Source of the DNA: Candidatus Nitrosocosmicus franklandus
Lineage (GTDB): Archaea > Thermoproteota > Nitrososphaeria > Nitrososphaerales > Nitrososphaeraceae
NCBI RefSeq assembly: GCF_900696045.1
Contig: NZ_LR216287.1
Location: 1-64,000, forward strand
Direction of reading: 5' to 3'
Length of the DNA: 64,000 nt
The notes beneath the pieces were generated by a model. That model did no database searches, was not told where the DNA came from, and saw nothing but the letters and a program-made list of their open reading frames with translations. Positions 40,065 to 48,868 of the stretch are shown here, one piece after another (position 1 is the stretch's first letter; each line of letters opens with the position of its first letter). Both the position numbers and the translations under genes were made by a program.

Positions 40065-40188
40065 CAAAAGAATCGGTCTTCAAACATAGATGATAGTTCA
40101 AACAGGCCTTTTTAAGATATTGGAAAATTATATACTTTTAAAAAATCAGAGATTAAGCGATATTGTATAGATATCTTTAATACCTTTT

Positions 40189-40535
40189 TTGAGTATGTTT
40201 CTATCAGAAGGGAAAGATAAGAAAATCTTGTCTGGAAAGTCCCAAACATCTGAGAAAAATTCTGCAATGTATACCCTTGATTTCGGTACCATGGAATTTA
40301 TGAAATGGCTAATGGCAAAAGATACAAATTCTGGAGATACTTTGATAGCAGTAAAAGACTATTTTGACAATAAATATGTCATTTTGTTTGATAGATCTAT
40401 TCGAAAGACGTTATAGTTGGTTATAGAGACGGCATACCTTGGTGTATAGCCTGTAATGCTGATGATCGCGGTCATGTAGGGTTTGCTCTTTGCCTAAAAC
40501 AAAACTATGATAGGAATGACCAAGCAGTTTTTTAG
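40189..40535 (+). pseudogene. Hypothetical gene broken by a -1 frameshift
   Basis: Frame 1 (TTG 40189 or ATG 40195) gives MYTLDFGTMEFMKWLMA and FDNKYVILFDRSIRKTL before a stop at 40416. From about 40404 another frame continues convincingly: DVIVGYRDGIPWCIACNADD and GHVGFALCLKQNYDRN to a stop at 40535. Joined they give about 115 aa with a CIAC pair. I do not recognise the family. One missing base near 40400-40407 explains the break. Confidence 0.5.
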
Positions 40536-40809
40536 ACAAAAGTGAATGAAAAATTGCTTAGATTTAAGTTATCAAGATGTACAATTTAATAAGGAAAAAG
40601 AAAGTAGTTGAAATACGCCTTCAAAATTTGAAAAACTTCTAGTCAAAATTTTTAATCTTCTATACAACAGGTTCAAAGGATGAAAATTTTTTATTGAAAT
40701 CATATTTACTGAATTAGGGTCAAGATTTAATTGTAAATAATGCCAATTGATCTGTCTATTCCTTATACTAGAATAATCAGATTATATTGTATTAATCGAC
40801 TTTTGATTC

Positions 40810-41277
40810 TTATCTTACTATTAGCACGGCAATTTCTACTTCTTCAACAATTCTTCTTGCAACACTTCCTAATCTTTTGAACATGCCAGTAATTCCCTTA
40901 TGCCCAATGCTACCCATGACTATAAGTTCGATGTTATTCTGTTTAGCAAAATCGACAATCATTTCTACTGGATCACCTATTTTAATTTCTGTGGAGATAG
41001 AGATATAGTTTGTGGCATATTTATTTTTCACATCCTCTAGAATCAGAATCATTTCGTTTTTTATCTCCTCGTGGATCTTCTTAGCCAAGGGAGTAATAGT
41101 CACCTCATTGTTTTTTGACTCTATTTTTGAGTAGCGAATTGGTATTGGAATTTCATTAATTACATGGAGGATAAAGATTTGAGTTTGATTTTCTGCAGAT
41201 AATTCCATAGCTTTTTCCAAAGCCTTTACTGACAACTCGGAGGTATCAAAAGGTACTAATATACGCTTAAAGGGCAT
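40810..41277 (-). CDS. Universal stress protein, UspA family
   Basis: 155 aa with the ATP-binding UspA signature GSIGHKGITGMFKRLGSVA (G-x2-G-x9-G-S) near the C-terminus and the N-terminal ILVPFDTSELSVKALEKA. Soluble nucleotide-binding stress protein, role in energy or stress signalling. ATG start; a single gene. Confidence 0.93.
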   Translation of the reverse strand: MPFKRILVPFDTSELSVKALEKAMELSAENQTQIFILHVINEIPIPIRYSKIESKNNEVTITPLAKKIHEEIKNEMILILEDVKNKYATNYISISTEIKIGDPVEMIVDFAKQNNIELIVMGSIGHKGITGMFKRLGSVARRIVEEVEIAVLIVR

Positions 41278-41790
41278 CAGAGAATAATAATATCACGCTA
41301 TCAATATAAATAATAACTATTTTCTTGGAAAGAACATCGTGTTAGTGATAAGAAATGTTTCTTCTTTTGTAACTAATTGATGAGAACTAGGTAAATCTTT
41401 AAGTCAACATACGAATAAGAAGATGAATCAACTAAGGGTATGATTAAATATTAATCCTGTTACCTTTAGAATCCTACCAACACTCTATCTTACAAATGGT
41501 TATAATTCAATCCTTCCCCATCTTATGGTCGTAAGACTAGAACAATAATGGAGAAATAACTCAACAACGATTTTGAATTTTGAGATTACTCCCATTCCAT
41601 TTATAGATCACCCTACAAATTGAATGCGTATAACAAAGTGTTGATACGAAACAAAGATAGGATATAAGACATTTATTCTTACAATAATTAAAATTAAAAA
41701 CATTGTCACGTCACAAATCAACGTACTAGGTTCTCCATAATTTTAATCCGGACCTAACTGAAATTCTAATTTATCGTCGTATATATCTAA
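41278..41790. other. Intergenic region, about 510 bp
   Basis: AT-rich, stops in all frames. Nothing recognised. Confidence 0.5.
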
Positions 41791-42253
41791 TTAATATTTA
41801 GTTTCTTCTATTTGTTGAATCGTTTGTGTCATGCAATCTTTAGTGTTTACAATGTCCTCAAAAGAATAGCTGGCACTGCCATCTTGAGATATAAAAATCG
41901 CTCTACTTGTTGTGGAACTCGTACAATCATCCCTTGGAGCCATGATATCACTACCTGTAGTAGATATTTCCTGGTCTTTTAAAGTTCTATCCCCTTACGA
42001 ATACAGGGAGTTATTAGAGTACGCGATGTCATTATTGTTCTCATCATCATCATCACATAAAGACAGGGGAACTTTGAACTGTTCCATATAAATTGGCTTA
42101 CCGAGTGTCAAGGCGACATTTTGGATATCGATCGAAGTCAATGGACTGCCTTTTTTCCTATAGTGAATAAGCAAATTTCTATAAAGATGAGAACTAAATG
42201 GGTGCAACCAATATTGCGGCAAGAACCAATAACGAACAAATCATTATTTTCAT
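41791..42253 (-). pseudogene. Decayed gene of a secreted protein
   Basis: Three fragments in order. (1) ATG 42253 opens a signal-peptide-like MKIMICSLLVLAAILVAPI, interrupted by TAG at 42194-42196 and two further in-frame stops. (2) After a frame change comes SIDIQNVALTLGKPIYMEQF and KVPLSLCDDDDENNND up to TAA 41995. (3) After a -1 change comes VRDRTLKDQEISTTGSDIM and FISQDGSASYSFEDIVN, ending at 41791. The GKPIYxEQFK segment resembles short secreted proteins I associate with Nitrososphaerales; that association is from memory and uncertain. Confidence 0.5.
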
Positions 42254-42602
42254 CAATGAGTCTAAAAAAGGCGACATAAAATATTATTTCGTTACTCGGT
42301 ATAGATATTCATTTTAATATTGAATCATTTCTCAATAGAGTAGAAAAAAATTAATCCAATTTTTGTAAGATCATTGACGTCATCTGATAGACTCGATCTC
42401 AAACTTTTTATTAATGGCAAAATATATCGCCAAATATTTTAGACATTGAATTTACATCTCAAATGATGATGCAGAAAAGGGATCATACATCAACACGGTA
42501 TTATTACCGTTGCACATCAAGAGAATATACTCAAAACTATATAATGGATGTGGCGTTCTTAGTAAACGAATCATTAATTTAAATAATTACGATTTCTGAA
42601 GA
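42254..42602. other. Intergenic region, about 350 bp
   Basis: AT-rich, no supported frame. Confidence 0.4.
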
Positions 42603-42740
42603 CTAGAAATTGTTGGATTTATTATATTCAAAACGTAAAAATTTATTTTTTAAGAGTTTATAGATCAATTTGGAAAATTGAGTAAATAGGGAAGCTAATT
42701 CCTCTTCATCGTCTACTACTATACCCAAAATGGATTTCAT
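42603..42740 (-). pseudogene. Response-regulator receiver stub
   Basis: 45 codons: MKSILGIVVDDEEELASLF is the beta-1/acidic-pair start of a CheY-like receiver, followed by Lys-rich sequence and a stop. The phosphoacceptor Asp region and everything after are missing, and no continuation is seen downstream. Probably a truncated remnant. Confidence 0.45.
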
Positions 42741-43028
42741 GTTATAGGCAATAGATTACAGAGCCGAACTACTTAACTATATTCATGAATTTTATGGATT
42801 TTGATTTAAAAACGGTATTCATGTTGCTCATATAAGGTCAAAAAAATGGTAGCGGCTGGGTTGGTATTTAGGAAATATAATCAAAATCAAAAATCAAAAG
42901 TTTGCAAATTAGTAATATCTGAAGGGATTCATGAAACTGACGAGGCGAAAGTCCCATATATGTGAGGTCGAAGTTAGAACCAATAGGCTACTTTGTTTTG
43001 TTTGACTATAAGTCTGAGATATGATTAA
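42741..43028. other. Intergenic region downstream of the HxlR regulator
   Basis: About 290 bp. A 41-codon plus-strand frame from ATG 42846 is present but has no supporting feature. Confidence 0.3.
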
Positions 43029-43442
43029 CTAACCTGACCACTTCCTCATCCACTGCAGCAGACTTATGATCGATTCTACAAGTTCTTGACCTTTTTGTGT
43101 TAGGCGATATTCTACTCGTGGAGGAATTTCGTTAAAGTACTGTCTTGAAAGAATTCCGTTTTTTTCTAATTCCTTAAGACGAATAGTCAATGTTTTACTA
43201 CTGATACCTTTCATAGATTTTCTAAATGTTATATATCGAACTGGATCTGTCGAACAGCATAGTGGAATTAGAATCTCAAGTGTTCCTCTTTTTGTAACAA
43301 TCTTTCTTAACTCTGATGTTTCCCTCATTAGATCCTCTATGCTATAGCCTCGGAAATTGCAAGAGTTGTTATCATTTAGAATTGAAAGCTGATTTGACTT
43401 GACACTTGATTCTTTTCTCTCGTTCTGTTTACTTGGGTTCAC
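43029..43442 (-). CDS. HxlR-family winged-helix regulator
   Basis: 137 aa. The C-terminal two-thirds is a typical HxlR domain: GTLEILIPLCCSTDPVRYI, then GISSKTLTIRLKELEKNGI (recognition helix) and PPRVEYRLTQKGQELVE (wing). Cys residues at CCS and in the N-terminal NSCNF could sense thiols or As(III). It is divergent from arsM with about 50 bp between starts, so it most likely controls arsM. GTG start at 43442. Confidence 0.88.
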   Translation of the reverse strand: MNPSKQNERKESSVKSNQLSILNDNNSCNFRGYSIEDLMRETSELRKIVTKRGTLEILIPLCCSTDPVRYITFRKSMKGISSKTLTIRLKELEKNGILSRQYFNEIPPRVEYRLTQKGQELVESIISLLQWMRKWSG

Positions 43443-43468
43443 TTACTTTATCAATTTACTCTCACTAA

Positions 43469-43476
43469 TTTAAATA
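43469..43476 (+). promoter_or_regulatory. TATA-like box in the HxlR-arsM intergenic region
   Basis: AATTTAAATAG centred about 22-25 nt before the arsM ATG at 43494, so arsM would be nearly leaderless. Only about 50 bp separate the two start codons, so a regulator bound here would cover both promoters. Confidence 0.5.
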
Positions 43477-43493
43477 GTTTCCTCTGTAAACAT

Positions 43494-44300
43494 ATGGTAA
43501 TGAGTAAACAATCTCAATTAAAGGAAAAAATCAAAGAGCAGTATGAAAAAATTGCTATAGATGGAAATACCAATTCTTGTTGCATGCCCTCCAATGGTTG
43601 TTGTAATACTTCAAAGGTCATACTTACTCCTTTCGAATCATCAAAGGCTATTGGATATGATTCTGACAAGTTGAGGACAATCCCTGAATCTTCCATATTA
43701 GGAGTAGGGTGTGGAAATCCTACCCGATTTGGAGATGTAGGCGAAGGTGATACCGTGGTTGATGTGGGGTCTGGCGCGGGTATCGATGCTTTCCTGGCAG
43801 CCAACGTAGTAGGAGCATCCGGAAAAGTGATTGGCATTGATATGACAACAGCCATGTTACAAAAAGCGAGAGAAAACGCTGAAAAACATGGATACAAAAA
43901 CGTCGAATTTAGAGAGGGTGATATCGAAAGAAAGATCCCTGTTGATAATGATTCTGTGGATGTGGTACTTAGTAACTGCGTCATCAATTTGACAACAAAC
44001 AAGGAGAACACTTTTCGAGAAATTTATCGAATATTGAAACCGCATAGAAAAGGAAGAATGGTGATATCTGATCTTATAACATCCAAGGAAATGGATCCCT
44101 CGGAGGTTAACGAATCAAATTGGTGTAGTTGTATTGATGGAGCATTAACCAAGGAGAATTACATTCAAAGCATCAAGAATGCTGGTTTTGATCATATCGA
44201 GATACTGGATAAAAAACCGTATATGGAATTAGATTCGGAAAAGAAAAATCAAGAAAAGAGACTGATTAGGAGCATCTCAATTAGAGCGTTAAAGCCTTGA
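43494..44300 (+). CDS. arsM: Arsenite S-adenosylmethionine methyltransferase
   Basis: 268-aa class I SAM methyltransferase that methylates As(III) to mono-, di- and trimethylated forms. SAM site VVDVGSGAGIDAFLA, then GIDMTTAMLQKA. The As(III)-binding Cys set of ArsM is complete: GVGCGNPTRF, LSNCVINL and SNWCSCIDGAL. An extra Cys cluster (SCCMPSNGCC) lies at the N-terminus. ATG 43494, with another ATG at 43500. Divergent from the HxlR regulator. Confidence 0.93.
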   Translation: MVMSKQSQLKEKIKEQYEKIAIDGNTNSCCMPSNGCCNTSKVILTPFESSKAIGYDSDKLRTIPESSILGVGCGNPTRFGDVGEGDTVVDVGSGAGIDAFLAANVVGASGKVIGIDMTTAMLQKARENAEKHGYKNVEFREGDIERKIPVDNDSVDVVLSNCVINLTTNKENTFREIYRILKPHRKGRMVISDLITSKEMDPSEVNESNWCSCIDGALTKENYIQSIKNAGFDHIEILDKKPYMELDSEKKNQEKRLIRSISIRALKP

Positions 44301-44678
44301 AGATATTACTAGTTCATACTACAAGCAAGTTTTAAGTAGTCTGCAAGATCCCTTTGGTAAAATGTGTGAGTAGATAGTCCATTAAACGATTGAACTTGTG
44401 ATTTGACCAGTATACCATAACCCACATTACAACATTCCTCTAAATCTAATCAATTTTGGTAAGGGTCGTTCCATTTTTTTATCTCTATTTCTTCGAATTT
44501 TTTGGCGCCGCCTAAATTACACTAATTGATACTAAATTGCGGACTACAACAATGACAAATTCATAGCATTTTCGTAGGGTATTATCTCCATATAACTATT
44601 GATTTTGGAAATTGTAAAAAAAATTTTGACTAATCAATTATCTTTAACGCTTAAGTTTCAAATCTGAAATTTCGTTTT
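44301..44678. other. Intergenic region, about 380 bp
   Basis: No gene or RNA seen. Confidence 0.5.
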
Positions 44679-45260
44679 GTGAATCAAATTTACGGAAGTA
44701 CAATGCTATCTATTGTCGTGATGGCAATTGCAATGTTTTCAATTGATTCTTCATGCTTAAATATTGTACTTGCCCAATCCGGAAACAATCTGGGTCTGGA
44801 TGGAGACGATGATAATGATACATCACAACCAGAAACAAGTTCCCAAGAAGCGAACCATCACAGTATGTGTGTTTCTGGTGATATCACTTCATTGAGTTGT
44901 AACAATTTGTCTTCTGAAAGTATCGGTGACTATGCTCTTGGACCTAAAGGACCGACTGGTGAGAAGGGAGATAGAGGGCCACAAGGTCCAGCAGGACCAC
45001 AATCTATAGTGGGTAAAATTTATACCGCGGAACAGGTGACAGATGACACTTCTCCATTTGAGGCATTTTCACAGTGCGACCCTGGGGATTATGCAATTTC
45101 CGGTGTGACCTACTATCGATATCTTGGTGATACCGTTGCTCCTCTTGCCTTTCTTCAAACTGGCCAATCCTCATTAGATTCCTGGGGAATTGCAGCGACC
45201 CCATTAATGGAAGACGACTTTGAGGTTTTTGCTATGGCATATTGTTTCGACAACCCTTAA
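44679..45260 (+). CDS. Secreted protein with short collagen-like Gly-X-Y stretch
   Basis: 193 aa. GTG 44679; ATG 44703 is the alternative. Signal peptide MLSIVVMAIAMFSIDSS ending near VLAQS, then an acidic linker. Seven Gly-X-Y triplets (GPKGPTGEKGDRGPQGPAGP) precede a C-terminal globular domain of about 85 residues with paired Cys (FSQCDPGDYAISG ... MAYCFDNP). Bacterial and phage proteins of this plan form trimeric surface stalks; here a cell-surface or secreted trimer is inferred. Confidence 0.8.
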   Translation: MNQIYGSTMLSIVVMAIAMFSIDSSCLNIVLAQSGNNLGLDGDDDNDTSQPETSSQEANHHSMCVSGDITSLSCNNLSSESIGDYALGPKGPTGEKGDRGPQGPAGPQSIVGKIYTAEQVTDDTSPFEAFSQCDPGDYAISGVTYYRYLGDTVAPLAFLQTGQSSLDSWGIAATPLMEDDFEVFAMAYCFDNP

Positions 45261-45698
45261 CTCTTTTTTGGACAAATCAAAGAGCATCACTTTATCATCT
45301 AAACCCTTTGGGTAAAAAAACATGTTGTAGATCTGATTCGAGTTTTATAACTAATATGGTGACGGTTGAATTGCCGTTCTGCATGCGGTAAAAAAGAATG
45401 AGTAAAGAAAAGGCTGATCAAATGCTTTTCTTCTTCTTGTTGTCGGTCCTGCAAGAAGCTTCTAGCATTTCTGGTCTATCGTCTGAATCTTTGTATTTGT
45501 TACAGGTCCTTATAGTTGAAATTACTTGTTGCAAAGTTAACACACACCGAATTAAGTCGGGTATAAGAAAAAGTCATGGAAAATGGGAAACTAAAAGTGC
45601 ATATATGGAGGTTTAACTTTTGGTTGAGGCATCATTCATGTTCATGTATATTCTATTGATGCCTTATATTCATGATCCAAATTATCTATTAGTTTTGC

Positions 45699-46016
45699 AT
45701 GCTCAAATATAACCATCAATTAATAAAGACATTGTCAAAAAATGATGAATTTAGTAAAATCCCATGTGAACACATCAAACTTGTCGACATGGATAAGAAC
45801 GGGAATACAACAGGATGCGAGGAATGCGAAAAGATTAGAGATAAATGGGTCCACTTGCGAGTATGCCTTTCTTGTGGCAAAGTAGGATGTTGCGATAATT
45901 CCAAGAACAAGCACGCAACAAAGCATTTTAAAAATACCAATCACCCTATGATTCGATCATATGAGCCAAACGAATATTGGAAATGGTGCTATGTTGATGA
46001 ATTATTGATAGATTAG
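45699..46016 (+). CDS. UBP-type zinc-finger protein
   Basis: 105 aa. Contains the ubiquitin-hydrolase-type zinc finger almost alone: IPCEHIKLVDMDK, GCEECEKIRDKWVHLRVC, CLSCGKVGCCDNSKNKHATKHF and NTNHPMIRS, with the Cys/His ligand order of zf-UBP. In eukaryotes it binds the free C-terminus of ubiquitin; archaeal stand-alone versions are of unknown function. ATG start. No ubiquitin-like, E1 or JAMM gene nearby. Confidence 0.88.
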   Translation: MLKYNHQLIKTLSKNDEFSKIPCEHIKLVDMDKNGNTTGCEECEKIRDKWVHLRVCLSCGKVGCCDNSKNKHATKHFKNTNHPMIRSYEPNEYWKWCYVDELLID

Positions 46017-46318
46017 TAGATTTAATAGACACCTCAAATCTAAAAAAAATGATATTCATACCCAAGATTAAGATTTGCCATGGTGAATTAGGACCTACAA
46101 GATAAATATTCAAATTAAAATTATAATAATCTCAACAATATGTTGACATGGATTTGCAATTTTCGCCTCAAGAATACTTTGTTAGGCGCGCCCCAAGAAA
46201 GGTCAAAAGTTATTCAAATAGCAATAGATAGATGATTGGTCGTACTTGATAAATTAATACCCAAAGAATAGTAAAGATTTCAAATACTTGTATCCAATAG
46301 GTTTGGATTGTAGTCAAA
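46017..46318. other. Intergenic region, about 300 bp
   Basis: AT-rich, nothing recognised. Confidence 0.45.
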
Positions 46319-47646
46319 TTGACCACTCTTGAAAGACATGTTTCAATATTTTCATTGCTGTTATCAAATTTTATCGGAACTTTGAGTTTTAGTATCGTCT
46401 TGCCTTTTTTAATTTTTTTAGTAATAGATTTTGGCGGTAATGCGCTTGTGTAGGGAATACTATCTGCAATTTACTCTGCTTTCCAGTTGATTGGTGCCCC
46501 TTTATTAGGAAGATGGTCTGATACCATAGGGAGGAAAAAAGTTTTACTAATAAGCAATGGTGGAACATTCTTAGGCTGGATAATCTTCCTAACTGCCCTA
46601 TTATTGCCAGTCTGGAACATTTATGGTGTTGATACAGTCATACTAGGCACTTTTGTCATCACACTTCCGATAAATGACTTCCAATAATTGTATTATTTTT
46701 TTCAAGAACTCTAGATGGGATAACAGGTGGCAACATTTCTGTTGCTAATGCATATCTTGCAGATATTTCTACTGATAAATCTAGAAGTAAGAATTTTGGA
46801 AAGATGGCAATATCGTCTAATTTGGGTTTTATCGTGGGACCTGCATTAGCTGGAATTTTGGGTTCTACGGCTTATGAGGAATTGTTACCTGTTTTAGCAG
46901 CTGTATTAATTTCCTTTGCAGCAGTAGTTGTGATAGCGTTCAAACTGAAGGAATCAAAATTTGCGACAGCCATAACTACCTCAAAGATCAATCTGAGAGA
47001 AGAAACATCCATTAGAAAGATTTTTGCTTGTGAACCAAAGCCCTGTTATAAGCCTAACAATCCTAACAACCTCTCCATCCTAGATGTATTTCGATTGAAG
47101 AATTTATCATTCCTACTAGTATTATACTTTTTCATTTTCCTTGGATTTAATGTATTTTATACTGCTTTTCCCATTCATGCAGTTACAAGTTTGAAATGGT
47201 CCTCAACAGAAATGGGTCTATACTATTTTGTATTAAGTGGAGTAACGATTTTGGTTCAAGGACCCATACTTCGAAAAGCACTTCAAAAATTTTCTGAAGA
47301 AAAATTGTTCATAATAGGAAGTTTTATTTTGGGTGTAAATTTTTTACTGTCTATTCCTAATAGCACAATATTAGTCTATGTTGCATTAATCTTTTTTGCG
47401 GTAGGTAATGGTCTTAGTTGGCCATCATTTATGTCGATACTTTCAAAACACGCCGGGACAGTTCATCAAGGAGTGATCCAAGGTGTCGGAGGTAGTATGG
47501 GAAGCTTAGACAGTATTATAGGACTAATAACAGGAGGCATATTGTATAATTTGATTGGTTCTAATACCTTTCTTGTTTCTGCAGTGTTCATTTTTATCGT
47601 TTTTATTATGTCGTTTCGGCTTTTGAATATTGTGAAACAAACCTAA
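46319..47646 (+). pseudogene. MFS drug-efflux-type transporter, broken by a nonsense codon and a frameshift
   Basis: TTG 46319 opens MTTLERHVSIFSLLLSN and the first helices (SFSIVLPFLIFLVIDFGGNALV). An in-frame TAG at 46451-46453 interrupts them. The same frame goes on with GILSAIYSAFQLIGAPLLG and the MFS loop motif GRWSDTIGRKKVLL until TAA at 46685. A one-base loss near 46674-46687 moves the rest to another frame (PIIVLFFSRTLDGITGGNIS), which runs to 47646 with the remaining helices (last 280 codons open from 46804). All 12 helices are traceable, so decay looks recent. TetA/MdtG-like family. Confidence 0.85.
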
Positions 47647-48022
47647 TAGCTCCTTTACAAATACCGTTACTATTGCAACCATTCAATAGAAGTAAAACAT
47701 AGAAATAAATTATCAATCTAAACCTTCAGAAGTCTATTGTCACTTCTATGCTAATGTAACCTGACCTTATCCTTAAAGCAGTTTGACGTTTATTCTTCTC
47801 ATAAAAGTATAAGATTATGGATAACTTGTCATTCCAAATGCCGTTGGCTGTATAAAGATCATTACAAGATATGTATTTAGTAACGAATCCTAGAAATACT
47901 ATCGATATTAGGTGGGATACGACAATATTATTGAATTTTTATTTCCAAGATACCTTTTACGTTTTTACCAGCTTCAACAAAGTGGGTCATGCATTAAACA
48001 TTGGGACAATATTAAGTGGATT
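47647..48022. other. Intergenic region, about 375 bp
   Basis: No supported gene. Confidence 0.45.
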
Positions 48023-48388
48023 CTAAATCTCTCCAACAAGTCCAGTTTCTATCATGAGATCAGGAAAAGAGAGACGCTTGATTTGTACTATTGTACTTGA
48101 GATAACATGAATTTCAGAAAATATCTCTTGTCTATATTTGGAAGGATGAGTAATAGCTCCATCCTTATCGGTTATAATGAGGACCTCATCAACCAAATTT
48201 GCCATTGTTGCACCGTATTGGTTCAACAGTTTGAGTATATTTGTATAAGCCTGACGCAATTGACTCTCCATATCTCCCATCTGTGATATTTCCTGTATCA
48301 TCGTGGCTGACTTGTCTTGACTGAAAAATGGTATTGCCAATCTTTTCGGCTTGGAAATAACCTTATACTTTCTATCATGACAAATCAA
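48023..48388 (-). pseudogene. Degenerate RidA/YjgF-like gene
   Basis: 121 aa. GDMESQLRQAYTNILKLLNQ, ANLVDEVLIITDKDGAI and FPDLMIE align with the RidA fold (enamine/imine deaminase). The N-terminal strand region is poorly kept, the Ser-Gly-Gln segment is absent, and the catalytic Arg of the Pro-x-Arg motif is replaced (HVISSTIVQIKRL). TTG start only. It is probably inactive, or a divergent non-enzymatic homologue. Confidence 0.55.
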
Positions 48389-48868
48389 AATTTTTTGTTA
48401 CTGTATTGACATTCAAATCGATATTAACTTGTATCAATTATTAGATGATGACTTTGGCAAATTCATTATCTGATCGTCGATGCAATTTAGGTACCGTTCA
48501 GAAGATTCGACTTAATGGTAAAAGTGGTAAATGCAAATTGAGTTTTCAATATTAAATCTGTATATAGTATAATATTCATACTATGTTATGCTCACACAAA
48601 AAATGATTCCTTGGATAAATAGGTCACAAGTACTATCACCGTTCCTTTCTCCTTCGATTTGTAATAAGCATCTACTTGAATCCTTCGCAAGTAACAAATC
48701 AAGTCAATTGAATGGTATGACATCTAAGGAATATGACAAACTAGACAAATTATTCTATTCCTCAAATTTTGCAGAGTCAATCGATGTTAAGCGAATTTGG
48801 AGAATGAATTGTTTTAACCATCTCTGTCATATCTGAGATTTTTGCTAGTTTATTGGAATTGGTTATGA
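48389..48868. other. Intergenic region, about 480 bp
   Basis: An 82-codon plus-strand frame from ATG 48588 is open but shows no domain, no good composition and no operon link; not called as a gene. Confidence 0.35.

Noticed and set aside
45398-45616. 72-codon frame MSKEKADQMLFFFLL...
   Set aside because: No domain, no promoter, no conserved composition; probably chance.
48588-48836. 82-codon frame upstream of the flavin oxidoreductase
   Set aside because: Ser/Asn-rich without structure or operon link; kept only as a note in the gap entry.
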